Below, one piece after another: positions 24,462 through 32,843 of a stretch of 64,000 nt of DNA. Position 1 is the stretch's first letter. Each line of letters begins with the position of its first letter. Source of the DNA: Erysipelotrichaceae bacterium (GTDB taxonomy: Bacteria > Bacillota_I > Bacilli_A > Erysipelotrichales > Erysipelotrichaceae); the NCBI GenBank assembly GCA_017512885.1, contig JAFWEP010000003.1:1-64000 (forward strand), read 5' to 3'. Position numbers and translations under genes: made by a program. The notes under the pieces were generated by a model. The model was not told where the DNA came from and did no database searches. It was given only the letters and a program-made list of their open reading frames with translations.

Positions 24462-24848
24462 ATGAAAAAATTCATGGAAGAATTCAAGACATTCGCCATG
24501 CGCGGCAATGTCATGGACATGGCTGTCGGCGTCGTCATCGGCGGTGCCTTCAAGGCCATCGTTGACTCGTTGGTCAGCGACATCATCTCCCCGCTCTTAG
24601 GTTCCCTGATGGGCAACAGTCTGGCAGAAAAAGCCGTAGAGATCAACGGCGCATCCCTGACCTGGGGCGCCTTCGTGACCGCCATCATCAACTTCATCAT
24701 CGTGGCCTTCGTCCTGTTCTTAGTCATCAAGGCCGTCAACGCCATGAAGAAGAAGGAAGAACCGGCACCGGAACCCGAGCCGGAACCGGTCAAGAGCGAC
24801 GAGACCCTGCTGCTCGAAGAGATCCGCGATCTCCTGGCAAAGAAGTAA
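24462..24848 (+). CDS. mscL: Large-conductance mechanosensitive channel
   Basis: The protein is 128 residues, normal for MscL. FKTFAMRGNVMDMAVGVVIGGAFKAIVDSLV is the N-terminal amphipathic helix and pore-lining TM1 pattern. TM2 is FVTAIINFIIVAFVLFLVIKAVN. The C-terminal part has an EPAPEPEPEP linker and an acidic helix. It releases solutes on hypo-osmotic shock. It is monocistronic with its own promoter and terminator, divergent from malE. Confidence 0.97.
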   Translation: MKKFMEEFKTFAMRGNVMDMAVGVVIGGAFKAIVDSLVSDIISPLLGSLMGNSLAEKAVEINGASLTWGAFVTAIINFIIVAFVLFLVIKAVNAMKKKEEPAPEPEPEPVKSDETLLLEEIRDLLAKK

Positions 24849-24852
24849 ACGA

Positions 24853-24878
24853 AAAAACCAGACGGCTGTCTGGTTTTT
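24853..24878 (+). terminator. mscL terminator
   Basis: AAAAACCAGAC and GTCTGGTTTTT form an 11-bp stem around GGCT. The T-rich right arm makes it a good intrinsic terminator, and it may work in both directions (the convergent GH13 gene ends at 24889). Confidence 0.85.
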
Positions 24879-24888
24879 CTGTGCACTT

Positions 24889-26562
24889 TCAGATCCGGTA
24901 CAGATAGAAATCATACGCCCCGATCTGCAGGAGATCCCCCTTCCGTGCTTCTTCGGTATTGCTCAGCAGAAGCACGGCATCCGCAGGGAGCCTCATCTCG
25001 CGCTGCGTCTCTTTCATATTGGCGATGACCAGCAGCTTCTCTTTTGCCGTTTCCTTGGTGTAGACGAAGAGCTCCGGATCTTCGATATCCCGGATCTCCA
25101 GTTTTCCGTAACGGGCCGCTTCATTGTGTTCTTTGCGCAAGGTGATCGCTCTCTTCACGAAATGATAGATCGAATCCGGATCCCGGACTTCCTTTTCGGC
25201 ATAGACTTCCTGAGAATCCCCGGTCATCTTCAGATAGGGCGTCCCGCTGCTGAAGCCCGCGTTCTTCCCGGCCGTCCAGGGCAGAGGCGCCCGGCCGTTC
25301 AGCCGGCTGCAGCGGCGCAGATAGCGCAGAAGTACTTCCTTGGATAATTCCGGATGGGAAGTCACGAAGTTGCGGTCTCCGACTTCCGCAAAGAAGTCTT
25401 CCGGTTCCTCATAGTCCACATTCAATAGACCCAGTTCCTCTCCCTGATACAGAAAAGGCAGTCCGTATAAGAACAGCAGGATCCCCTCCAGCATCTTCCC
25501 GCTCTTGCGGCGGTACTTTTTATTTCCATATTGCGACAGGACCCGGGGATGATCATGATTCAGCCAGTACAGCGGCATCTCGCAGCTTTCCGCGCAGTCG
25601 TCATACCAGCGTAAGAAGTTCTTTTTCAGGTTCACCACATCCAGCGAGATCTCTTCATCGCTCTTGTGGACGGAACCGTAAGCCCCGTTCTCCCAGCAGG
25701 TATCGAAGTTGAAGACCATGTCGAAAACGCCGTATTTCCGGTCCGCATACTGTTTCGCCAGCTGCGTAGAAGCGCAGCCTCCGACTTCCCCAATGCAGAG
25801 GCAGTCATAATGATCGAAGACGTCCTCCTTCAGTTCCTTCAGAAAGAGGAAGTTCTCCGGACGGTTGGAAAAGGAATCGGTATGATAGATCAGTCCCAGA
25901 TCATTCAGCGGCTCTTCCGGATCCCGGAAACTCCAGTCCTTGGCCAGATGGGCAGCCGCATCGAGGCGGAAACCGTCGATCCCCTTCTCCAGCCAGTAGC
26001 GGGCAATGGCCTTGATCTCTCTGCGGACTTCTTCGTTCTGCCAGTTCAGATCCGGCATCGACTCTGCAAAGATATGGAAATAATACTGATCCAGCTGCGG
26101 TACATAGGTCCAGACCGATGTCGAAAAGAAGCCCTGCCAGTGGTTGGGCGGACACTTCTTCCCGTTGATGATCAGCGGATCACGGAACAGGAAATAGTCG
26201 TGATAGGGATCGTCTTTACTCTTGATGGCTTCCTGAAACCAGTAGTGTTCTTTGGAGACGTGATTGAGCACCAGATCAAGCAGGATATGCATGCCCCGCT
26301 GATGGACTTCCTCGATCAGACGTTCCAGGTCTTCATCACTGCCCAAAAGCGGATCGACATGTTTCTGATCCGCTACATCATAACCGTTATCGTCTCTGGG
26401 GGATACATAGACCGGACAGAGCCAGAGCAGGTCAACGCCTAACTCTTGTAAATAGTCCAGTTTCTCCAGGATCCCCTTCAGATCTCCGTATCCGTCCCCG
26501 TTGCTGTCGAGGAAGGAATAGGGATAGATCTCGTAACCTACCGCTGTTTCTTTCCAGTTCAT
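24889..26562 (-). CDS. Cytoplasmic alpha-glucosidase / oligo-1,6-glucosidase (GH13)
   Basis: About 557 residues, the usual length for GH13 subfamily 31 enzymes. It has no signal peptide. Motifs: YPYSFLDSNGDGYGDLKG, DLVLNHVSKEHYWFQE, GFRLDAAAHL (nucleophile), CIGEVGG (acid/base) and LNHDHPRVL (third Asp, replacing the usual NHDQPR). It hydrolyses imported malto- or isomalto-oligosaccharides. The start at 26562 overlaps the HAD stop as ATGA; a longer ORF to 26775 is only the shadow of the HAD gene. Confidence 0.9.
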   Translation of the reverse strand: MNWKETAVGYEIYPYSFLDSNGDGYGDLKGILEKLDYLQELGVDLLWLCPVYVSPRDDNGYDVADQKHVDPLLGSDEDLERLIEEVHQRGMHILLDLVLNHVSKEHYWFQEAIKSKDDPYHDYFLFRDPLIINGKKCPPNHWQGFFSTSVWTYVPQLDQYYFHIFAESMPDLNWQNEEVRREIKAIARYWLEKGIDGFRLDAAAHLAKDWSFRDPEEPLNDLGLIYHTDSFSNRPENFLFLKELKEDVFDHYDCLCIGEVGGCASTQLAKQYADRKYGVFDMVFNFDTCWENGAYGSVHKSDEEISLDVVNLKKNFLRWYDDCAESCEMPLYWLNHDHPRVLSQYGNKKYRRKSGKMLEGILLFLYGLPFLYQGEELGLLNVDYEEPEDFFAEVGDRNFVTSHPELSKEVLLRYLRRCSRLNGRAPLPWTAGKNAGFSSGTPYLKMTGDSQEVYAEKEVRDPDSIYHFVKRAITLRKEHNEAARYGKLEIRDIEDPELFVYTKETAKEKLLVIANMKETQREMRLPADAVLLLSNTEEARKGDLLQIGAYDFYLYRI

Positions 26563-27272
26563 AAACTCCCGGCAAATTCCGCAAAGCTCATCTTCTCGAC
26601 ATCCAGCCCTTCCGGATCGCCCAGCAGGCAGTCCGTGATCAGAATGCTGTCGATCCCGACCGCTTTCGTGGCCTCCACGTCTTCCTTCACGTCGTTGCCG
26701 ATCATGAGCACTTCTTCTGCCTTCAGACCCAGTTTCTCCAACAGTTCCGTATAATACTTCGGGTTGGGCTTGCAAAAAGAGGAATTCTCATAGGCAGAGA
26801 TGAATTCAAAATCCTTTGGGTCCAGTCCGATGAAGGACAGCCGCACATAGTCTGCCAATAACGGGAAGATCGGATTGGTCGCCAGGACCAGCCGGAGACC
26901 CTTCTCTTTCAGCTTGCGGATCACTTCCGGTGCGTAAGGATTCTCTTCCGTTGCTACCTTCGCTTTCGCAAAGTCCGTCGCATAGAAATGTTCCAGATCC
27001 TTCACGATCGCTTCATGGGAAAACTCCCGGTCCTTGAACAGATCGAAGAAACAGTCCCAGAAACGGACATCATTGCTCACCGTTCCGTCATTGTTGACCA
27101 TGGCCTTCACTCCGGCCCAGACCGCCGCCACGCTCTCTTTCGGTTCCAGCCCGTACTTGCCGGTGACTTTGCAGAGATCACGGAAATAGGTAGCAGTGAA
27201 ATGTTCTTCATCCATCGGCAGCAGAGTGCCGTCCAGATCGAAGAAGATCGTGGTCTTTCCTTCTAAACGCAT
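26559..27272 (-). CDS. HAD family hydrolase
   Basis: The protein is 237 residues. Motif I is FFDLDGTLLP, motif II is LVLATNP, motif III includes KPNPKYY and motif IV is MIGNDVKEDV. The cap between motifs I and II is helical, as in subclass I phosphatases. The substrate is unknown. The gene is coupled to the alpha-glucosidase and overlaps ybaK by ten bases. Confidence 0.9.
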   Translation of the reverse strand: MRLEGKTTIFFDLDGTLLPMDEEHFTATYFRDLCKVTGKYGLEPKESVAAVWAGVKAMVNNDGTVSNDVRFWDCFFDLFKDREFSHEAIVKDLEHFYATDFAKAKVATEENPYAPEVIRKLKEKGLRLVLATNPIFPLLADYVRLSFIGLDPKDFEFISAYENSSFCKPNPKYYTELLEKLGLKAEEVLMIGNDVKEDVEATKAVGIDSILITDCLLGDPEGLDVEKMSFAEFAGSL

Positions 27273-27736
27273 AGATCTTTTACCTCCCCCTCCAGGTATT
27301 TCAACAATGCTTCCCTATTGACCGAGAGACCGATCCCGAGCTTGCCTCCCGAGATCTCGATCTCCTCGTGATTCATCACTTCCTGATCGAAGACCAGCCG
27401 ATGCTTCGCCCTTATCCCGACCGGCGAAACGCTTCCCCGTTCGTAACCGACGGTCTTCAAGAGATCCTTCACTGCCACCATCGTCAGATTCTTGACCCCT
27501 AAAGCGGCCGCTGCTTTCTTCAGATCGATGGTCTTGCTGACGGGGATGACCAGCACGAAGAGATCGTGCTCATGTTTTAAGGCCAGGGTCTTGTAGCAGG
27601 CACTGCTGTCGAGTCCCAGAAGTTCCGTGACCTTCTCGCCGGAGAAACGTTCGTCTCCCAGATCATAGGTCAGTGTTTTATAGGTGATCCCGGCTTTGTC
27701 CAGGATGCGCATCGCATTGGTCTTCACTTCTTTCAT
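27263..27736 (-). CDS. ybaK: Cys-tRNA(Pro)/Cys-tRNA(Cys) deacylase, YbaK family
   Basis: The protein is 157 residues, the normal YbaK/EbsC length. It has MKEVKTNAMRILDKAGITY, the substrate-pocket Lys in SACYKTLALK, VIPVSKTIDLKKAA and YERGSVSPVGI. It clears Cys mischarged onto tRNA(Pro). It overlaps the RluA gene by four bases. Confidence 0.9.
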   Translation of the reverse strand: MKEVKTNAMRILDKAGITYKTLTYDLGDERFSGEKVTELLGLDSSACYKTLALKHEHDLFVLVIPVSKTIDLKKAAAALGVKNLTMVAVKDLLKTVGYERGSVSPVGIRAKHRLVFDQEVMNHEEIEISGGKLGIGLSVNREALLKYLEGEVKDLCV

Positions 27737-28596
27737 AACTGCTCTCCGTAAGCCCCGCCCGGCTTCTTCTCGACGACGATCTCTTTCTCCAGGAAAGGAT
27801 GGAAGAAACGCAGACGGTACGCAAATAAGCCCATCCCCGGCAGTTCCGGGAACGGCTTGCCGTATAATTCATCATTCAGGATCGGATGCCCGTGATAAGC
27901 ACAGTGCACCCGGATCTGATGAGTCCGGCCGGTATCCAGCCTGCAGTGCAGGATGCTGAAACGGTCGCTTGAAGAAAGGCAGGTAAAGACCGTCCTGGCC
28001 GGCTGGCCGCTCTCTGAGACCCGGCGTTTCTTGCTGTCATGGCGGTCACGGCCGATCGCTTCTTCGGCGACGAATTCCTTGCCCTGCCCGACTCTTCCGG
28101 AGACGAAAGCCAGATACTCCCGGGAGATCTTCTTCTTCTCCAGCATCTGATCGAAGAGCGGCTGAAAAGTGCTGCTCCGCGAGAAGAAGACCAGTCCGGC
28201 GGTCTCCTTGTCCAGCCGGTGGATCGCCTGCAGTTTCTCTCCGCGCTGTGCTTCCAAAAGCGAGGTCAGCGTCTTTTCTTTACCTCCGTCACTGTGCACC
28301 AGGAGGCCTGCCTTCTTCCAGGCGATGATGCAGAAAGGATCGCGATAGAGGATCTCAACTTTCTTCCCCTCTTTCTTGTCACATTCGCTCCTTCCCAGCG
28401 GAAGCGAAAGCTCCTTCCCGGCCAGCAGGTCCTGCCGTCTGGCCGGAGATCCGGCCAGCAGGATCTTCTTCTCCTGCAGGAGACTATGCTGCAGTTTGCG
28501 GGAAGGCACGTAACGCTCCAGGACGTCCTGAACAGTCTCACTGCTGTCCTCGGGGAAAGAGAGGATGATACTGTCTTCTTCCAGGCGGTAATTCAT
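27733..28596 (-). CDS. RluA family 23S rRNA/tRNA pseudouridine synthase
   Basis: About 287 residues. The catalytic motif is HRLDKETAGLVFFSR with the essential Asp. An S4-like N-terminal part and the C-terminal TGRTHQIRVHCAYHGHPILND are typical. The start is set at ATG 28596 because a good -10 box ends exactly six bases upstream, predicting a leaderless message. A second in-frame ATG at 28638 would overlap the lipoprotein gene and adds residues foreign to the family. Confidence 0.88.
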   Translation of the reverse strand: MNYRLEEDSIILSFPEDSSETVQDVLERYVPSRKLQHSLLQEKKILLAGSPARRQDLLAGKELSLPLGRSECDKKEGKKVEILYRDPFCIIAWKKAGLLVHSDGGKEKTLTSLLEAQRGEKLQAIHRLDKETAGLVFFSRSSTFQPLFDQMLEKKKISREYLAFVSGRVGQGKEFVAEEAIGRDRHDSKKRRVSESGQPARTVFTCLSSSDRFSILHCRLDTGRTHQIRVHCAYHGHPILNDELYGKPFPELPGMGLFAYRLRFFHPFLEKEIVVEKKPGGAYGEQL

Positions 28597-28602
28597 GTCT
28601 AC

Positions 28603-28631
28603 AGTATAAAAAAGGACGGGAAGTTTGTCAC
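28603..28631 (-). promoter_or_regulatory. Promoter placing the start site at the ATG of the RluA gene (leaderless)
   Basis: GTGACA (28626-28631), 17 bases, TATACT (28603-28608), then six bases (28597-28602) before ATG 28596. Transcription would begin at the A of the start codon. No ribosome-binding sequence is present in this interval. Confidence 0.55.
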
Positions 28632-29251
28632 TTCTCATCCTTTCGTACTTCTGCCATCAATGAACGGTAGAGATCGATCCGTTCATTCGCTTTCTCAAAG
28701 CTGCCGTCATAGTCTTCGCTCTGTCCGATCACGGAAGCGACGATCTCGCCGCCGCGCACCGCCAGCACATGCGGAAAGAACAGCAATGCCTCTCCATCGT
28801 TGCCGTGCCGCAGCCAGGGATCGAGCGCCGCCTGCAGTTCATTCAGCGTTTCATCGAAATCGTAGTGCTGCTTGTCATAGGGATCGATATAGGCGATATA
28901 GACATTTTCTTCCTTTGCCGCCTGTTCCACCAGCGAGGTCATCGCCTGACAGGCGCTGCAGCTCTCCGAGCCCATGAAGAAGACGGCAGTACCCCCTTCT
29001 TCCAGCGTGCGCAGCAGCTCCGCCGGAGACGTGCCCAGGAAATGATGTTCGTCCGCCTTCATGCCGGTATAAGCGCTCATATCGACGGAGAAGGTCTCGA
29101 GATCGGGAAGGAATGCCTCTGTTCCTTCCGTCGGTTCCGGTGCTGCAGTCGGTAACGGCGTCTGCGCAGGCACTTCGCTCGGCACGGCGGAAGAGGGTTT
29201 GCTCTGGCATCCCGTTAAGAGGAGCAGGAGAATGATCAGTACTTTCTTCAT
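28628..29251 (-). CDS. Thioredoxin-like lipoprotein
   Basis: The protein is 207 residues with lipobox LLTGC near residue 15 and a Pro/Ser/Thr-rich linker (18-45). A thioredoxin-like domain follows, with AVFFMGSESCSACQAM carrying a C-S-A-C active site (about 98-101) and a Pro in the FFPHVLAVRGG strand as the probable cis-Pro. It should work outside the membrane in thiol-disulfide exchange. CSAC is unusual compared with CGPC and resembles bacteriocin-accessory thioredoxin-like proteins. Its partner is unknown. Confidence 0.75.
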   Translation of the reverse strand: MKKVLIILLLLLTGCQSKPSSAVPSEVPAQTPLPTAAPEPTEGTEAFLPDLETFSVDMSAYTGMKADEHHFLGTSPAELLRTLEEGGTAVFFMGSESCSACQAMTSLVEQAAKEENVYIAYIDPYDKQHYDFDETLNELQAALDPWLRHGNDGEALLFFPHVLAVRGGEIVASVIGQSEDYDGSFEKANERIDLYRSLMAEVRKDEK

Positions 29252-29258
29252 AAACCAA

Positions 29259-29279
29259 AAGGCTGTCAGTGACAGCCTT
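29259..29279 (-). terminator. prs terminator overlapping its stop codon
   Basis: AAGGCTGTC and GACAGCCTT form a 9-bp stem around AGT, with TTTTGGTTT following on the minus strand. The hairpin includes the prs stop codon. Confidence 0.75.
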
Positions 29280-30270
29280 ATTCCAGTCCTTTCACGACCA
29301 GCTGCTTGCCGACTTCGGTGTAGACACCGGAGACCGGACGGTGGGAAGAGATCGCTTCGATGATGCTGGCGAGGTAGCGTCCAATGGAGAGGACTCTGGC
29401 CTTGTCGCAGACCTCCAGGAAGCTATCTTCGAGCGGGATCGTATTGGTGACCACGATCTCCTTGATGCAGGAGTTCTGGATCTTATGGGCGGCATCACCG
29501 GAGAAGATCGGATGGGTAACGGCAGCATAGATGTCCTTGGCCCCGTACTTCTTCAGCAGTTCGCAGCCGGCGACCAGAGATCCGCCGGTATCGCAGATAT
29601 CGTCGACGACGATACAGTTCTTGCCTTCGACTTCACCGATGACGTTGTTGACTTCAACGGCATTCGGACGCGGACGGCGCTTGTCGATGATGGCGATCGG
29701 GCAGCCCAGCATCTCTCCCAGATAACGGGCTCTCGTCGTTCCGCCGTGATCCGGCGAGACGACGACCGTATTCTCGGCATCGATGTTGAGTTCCTTCTGA
29801 AAGTAGGTACCCATCAGCGGGATCGCTGTCAGGTTGTCGGTCGGGCAGTTGAAGAAGCCCTGGATCTGCGCGGCATGCAGGTCGAACATGATGACCCGGT
29901 CGGCACCGGCTGCTTCCAGCAGGTTGGCGACCAGTTTCGCCGTGATCGGCTGACGCGGCTTCGCCTTGCGGTCCTGACGGGCATAGCCGTAGTACGGCAT
30001 GACGCAGGTGATATCGGCAGCGGAAGCTCTCTTCAGGGCATCGAGGGCGACCAGAACTTCCATCAGATGCTCCGTGACCGGACGGCAGGTGCTCTGGATC
30101 AGGAAGATATTCTTGCCGCGGACCGTTTCGCCGGGTTCCACAATGATCTCCCCATCCGCAAAGTGACGTACCGCGATCTCCCCCGGCACGATGTTCAGAT
30201 AGCCACAGATCTCATTGACGAGTTCCGTGTTGGCGGTCAGTCCGAAGATCATCGTATCCTCTTTGTTCAT
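29278..30270 (-). CDS. prs: Ribose-phosphate pyrophosphokinase
   Basis: The protein is 330 residues. It makes PRPP from ribose 5-phosphate and ATP. Family motifs: HFADGEI, PYYGYARQDRKAKPRQPITAK (ATP/regulatory flexible region), FDLHAAQIQGFF, VVVSPDHGGTTRAR and the PRPP-binding loop IVVDDICDTGGSL. An alternative start at ATG 30252 has GAGG five bases upstream; the longer form fits N-terminal extensions of related enzymes. It consumes the ribose 5-phosphate that nucleoside salvage would release. Confidence 0.96.
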   Translation of the reverse strand: MNKEDTMIFGLTANTELVNEICGYLNIVPGEIAVRHFADGEIIVEPGETVRGKNIFLIQSTCRPVTEHLMEVLVALDALKRASAADITCVMPYYGYARQDRKAKPRQPITAKLVANLLEAAGADRVIMFDLHAAQIQGFFNCPTDNLTAIPLMGTYFQKELNIDAENTVVVSPDHGGTTRARYLGEMLGCPIAIIDKRRPRPNAVEVNNVIGEVEGKNCIVVDDICDTGGSLVAGCELLKKYGAKDIYAAVTHPIFSGDAAHKIQNSCIKEIVVTNTIPLEDSFLEVCDKARVLSIGRYLASIIEAISSHRPVSGVYTEVGKQLVVKGLE

Positions 30271-30336
30271 AGTGCACCTACTACTCCTTTTCTACAGGTG
30301 ATTTCATTCTACACTCTTCAGGTCGGTTTTTACAGG

Positions 30337-31179
30337 TCAAACGTCCAGGATCCGGGTTTTTCTGACGAAGAAACCCCTTTCTTTCATCTTCCGTTCGATC
30401 TTCTCGAGCGTCTTCCCATTCTGGCTCAGGACGAAGACCGTCGATCCGCTCCCGCTCATCAGCGCATAGTCCGCGCCGAGCGAGAGACAGTCCCTCTTGA
30501 TCTCCCCGATCACCGGCAGTAAGCGCAGCGAAGGTTCCTCCAGACTGTTGCCCATCAGCGAGATGCTTCGCTCGTAATCTCCTGCTTCCAGCGCTTCCTG
30601 CAGGGCATAAACATCAGGATGATCGCAGGCTTCAAGATTCAGGCTGCGGAAGGATTCCGCCGTGGAAACACCCTTGCGGGGCTTGACCAGCAGGATCCGG
30701 AAAGGTACGGACGGCTTGAAGAAGCGCAGTTCTTCACCGATGCCGCCGACCAGCGCCGGACGCTGATAGACGCAGAAGAGCACGTCGGCTCCGATCGTCA
30801 GCGCAGCCTTCTTCTTTTCTTCATCGCTCAGATGCAGATGATGGGCCCGGTCATAGAGACGGATCAGGGCGGCCGCATCGGCGGAGCCTCCGGCCATGCC
30901 GGCTCTCGTCGGGATGTGTTTCTTCAGGGTGATGCGGTAATTCTGCCGGATCCCGTAGTTTTCCCGGAAGTATTTCACCGTCTTGACGATCGTGTTCTTC
31001 TCGTTGAAGACGATATAGGGACGGTTGCAGTGATAGTTCATATGGTCGGAAGGGATCATCTCGATCTCATCGTAGAAATCGATCGGCACCATGATCATCT
31101 CCAGTTCATGGTAGCCGTCCTCCCGGCGGCCCTTAACGTTCAGGGCCAGATTGATCTTCGCGTACGCTCTTTCCTTCAT
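30337..31179 (-). CDS. ispE: 4-diphosphocytidyl-2-C-methyl-D-erythritol kinase
   Basis: The protein is 280 residues of the GHMP kinase fold. AYAKINLALNVKGRREDGYHEL is the N-terminal substrate motif, PTRAGMAGGSADAAALIRL the ATP loop and YALMSGSGSTVFVL the third motif. It phosphorylates CDP-methylerythritol in the MEP pathway. It overlaps the end of ksgA by 47 bases; AGGAG lies just upstream of ATG 31179. Confidence 0.95.
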   Translation of the reverse strand: MKERAYAKINLALNVKGRREDGYHELEMIMVPIDFYDEIEMIPSDHMNYHCNRPYIVFNEKNTIVKTVKYFRENYGIRQNYRITLKKHIPTRAGMAGGSADAAALIRLYDRAHHLHLSDEEKKKAALTIGADVLFCVYQRPALVGGIGEELRFFKPSVPFRILLVKPRKGVSTAESFRSLNLEACDHPDVYALQEALEAGDYERSISLMGNSLEEPSLRLLPVIGEIKRDCLSLGADYALMSGSGSTVFVLSQNGKTLEKIERKMKERGFFVRKTRILDV

Positions 31180-32005
31180 AGATCTCCTGATGCAGACGGA
31201 TAAAGTCCTGCACGTTCAGCTCCTGCGCCCTGACGCTCTCCTTGAAGCCCAGCTTCTGCAGCAGTTCGGAGGGATCAGCGATCTCCGGGATCTGGCGGAG
31301 GTTGTTGTAGAGGGTCTTGCGGCGCTGGGCAAAGCACTTCTGTACAAAGGGATAGAAGCTCTTTTCAAAGGCCGGATTCCCTTCTCCCTTCGGGGTAAAG
31401 GTCACGACCGTGGAATCGACCCTGGGCTGGGGAGAGAAAGCACCCTTGCCGACATTCAGCAGATTCTTCACTTCATAGCGGTAGGCCAGGATCACCGACA
31501 ATGCGCCGTATTCCGGATCATTGGGCTGCGCCCGGAAACGTTCCGCCACTTCCTTCTGCACCATGACCGTCATCCTGCGGATCTTCAGCGGACTTTCGAT
31601 CAGCTTGAAGAGGATCGGGGTCGTGACATAGTACGGCAGGTTGCTGCAGAAAGTGATCTCTTCATCTCTGAAGGAGACATTCTCCAGATCGACTTCCAGG
31701 AAGTCCCCTTCCGTGATGGTCAGGTTCTCATATTCTCCCAGTTCCTGCTGCAGGACCGGGATCAGTTTCTTATCGATCTCGTAGGTATGGACTTCTTTGG
31801 CGCAGAGGCAGAGCTGCTGGGTCAGAGAACCGATGCCCGGCCCTACTTCCAATACCGGCAGATCCTTCTCACAGGCCGCTTCGGCGATCTTCCGTACGAT
31901 GTTGGGATCGATCAGGAAGTTCTGACCGAAACGTTTCTGCGCCCGCAGATCATACTTCCGCAGGATCTCTGCTGTCTTTGAGGGCGTCGCGATCACTTCA
32001 GCCAT
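31133..32005 (-). CDS. rsmA: 16S rRNA (adenine1518-N6/adenine1519-N6)-dimethyltransferase
   Basis: The protein is 290 residues (KsgA). RFGQNFLIDPNIVRKI, the SAM-binding loop LEVGPGIGSLTQQL, YEIDKKLIP and the catalytic NLPYYVTTPI are all present. It dimethylates the two adjacent adenines in helix 45 of 16S rRNA. It overlaps rnmV by eight bases, the classic Bacillota order rnmV-ksgA-ispE. Confidence 0.96.
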   Translation of the reverse strand: MAEVIATPSKTAEILRKYDLRAQKRFGQNFLIDPNIVRKIAEAACEKDLPVLEVGPGIGSLTQQLCLCAKEVHTYEIDKKLIPVLQQELGEYENLTITEGDFLEVDLENVSFRDEEITFCSNLPYYVTTPILFKLIESPLKIRRMTVMVQKEVAERFRAQPNDPEYGALSVILAYRYEVKNLLNVGKGAFSPQPRVDSTVVTFTPKGEGNPAFEKSFYPFVQKCFAQRRKTLYNNLRQIPEIADPSELLQKLGFKESVRAQELNVQDFIRLHQEIYEGKSVREDQSGPER

Positions 32006-32537
32006 CTCTTTCCTCCAGGACCTTCAAACAGTCCTCTTTCGTCTTCTCCAGCATATTCAGCCGTGCGTAACAGGTCCGGGCATTGCAGGGACCGAAATGA
32101 AAGGCATCCGCCAGTTTCTTCCGTCTGCTGACGGCCTCTGCCGAGCCGTTCAGCCCCAGTTCCAGGAACTCCTCCCGGGAGAGGCTCTCCCGCTTCTCAC
32201 TGTAGGTCAGCAGGTTCTGCAATGCTTCTCTGATCGTTTCCGGAGAGGCGTGTTCCACGCCGACCTTGCGGGTGGTGTGGGCCTTCTCTTTGGGCACGAA
32301 GGCATTCCTGCAGCCGGGAACGGCTTTATTGACGGTGCTGCGGATCTTCTCACCGGGATAGTCGGGATCGGTCAAAATGATCACGCCCCGGCTCTGCTGC
32401 AGTTCGCTGATCAGCTGCAGCGTCGTTTTATCGATCGCCGAACCGCCGGTCTCGACCGTATCACAGTCAAAACAGCGCTTCAGCAGTGCGGTATCGTTCT
32501 TTCCTTCTACAACGATAACTTCCTTGATCTTTTCCAT
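31998..32537 (-). CDS. rnmV: Ribonuclease M5
   Basis: The protein is 179 residues with an N-terminal Toprim domain: VIVVEGKNDTALLKR (catalytic Glu) and GVIILTDPDYPGEKIR (the D-x-D-x-pGe motif). The C-terminal domain (about 100-179) binds 5S rRNA precursor. It matures 5S rRNA. Confidence 0.95.
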   Translation of the reverse strand: MEKIKEVIVVEGKNDTALLKRCFDCDTVETGGSAIDKTTLQLISELQQSRGVIILTDPDYPGEKIRSTVNKAVPGCRNAFVPKEKAHTTRKVGVEHASPETIREALQNLLTYSEKRESLSREEFLELGLNGSAEAVSRRKKLADAFHFGPCNARTCYARLNMLEKTKEDCLKVLEERDG

Positions 32538-32546
32538 GCCCGCTTA

Positions 32547-32843
32547 TTATAACAGACTGCAGAGAAAGACGCACAGGCAGCAGAAGACCGCCGTCGGCAA
32601 CAGGCCCAGCCAGCGGTAGGAAAGGAAGATGCCGAGGACAAAGGCAGCGATGCCGGCCGGCAGTTTCCCGGCGGCAGTGATCATCGAAGGGAAGGTCATG
32701 ACCGCTAAGGTCACATAGGGCACATAGTACAGGAAGGAACGGAAGAAGGTATTGCGGATCGGTTTGCGGATCAGGGTCAGAGGCAGCGTACGGATCAGGA
32801 AAGCAGTCAGCGCCGTGACCAGGATATAGGCCCAGGTATTCAT
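32547..32843 (-). CDS. azlD: AzlD family branched-chain amino acid export subunit
   Basis: The protein is 98 residues, hydrophobic, with three to four membrane helices. ALTAFLIRTLPLTLIRKP and YVPYVTLAVMTFPSMI match AzlD (usual form T...R.LP and LPPAVLAAL). It is coupled to azlC by an ATGA overlap. Confidence 0.88.
   Translation of the reverse strand: MNTWAYILVTALTAFLIRTLPLTLIRKPIRNTFFRSFLYYVPYVTLAVMTFPSMITAAGKLPAGIAAFVLGIFLSYRWLGLLPTAVFCCLCVFLCSLL

Noticed and set aside
26563-26775. N-terminal extension of the GH13 alpha-glucosidase
   Set aside because: The extra 71 residues are the HAD gene read in another frame, and GH13 homology begins exactly at Met 26562 with an ATGA overlap.
28597-28638. 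Longer RluA start at ATG 28638
   Set aside because: It overlaps the lipoprotein gene, has no spaced ribosome site and adds residues outside the family pattern. It remains possible.
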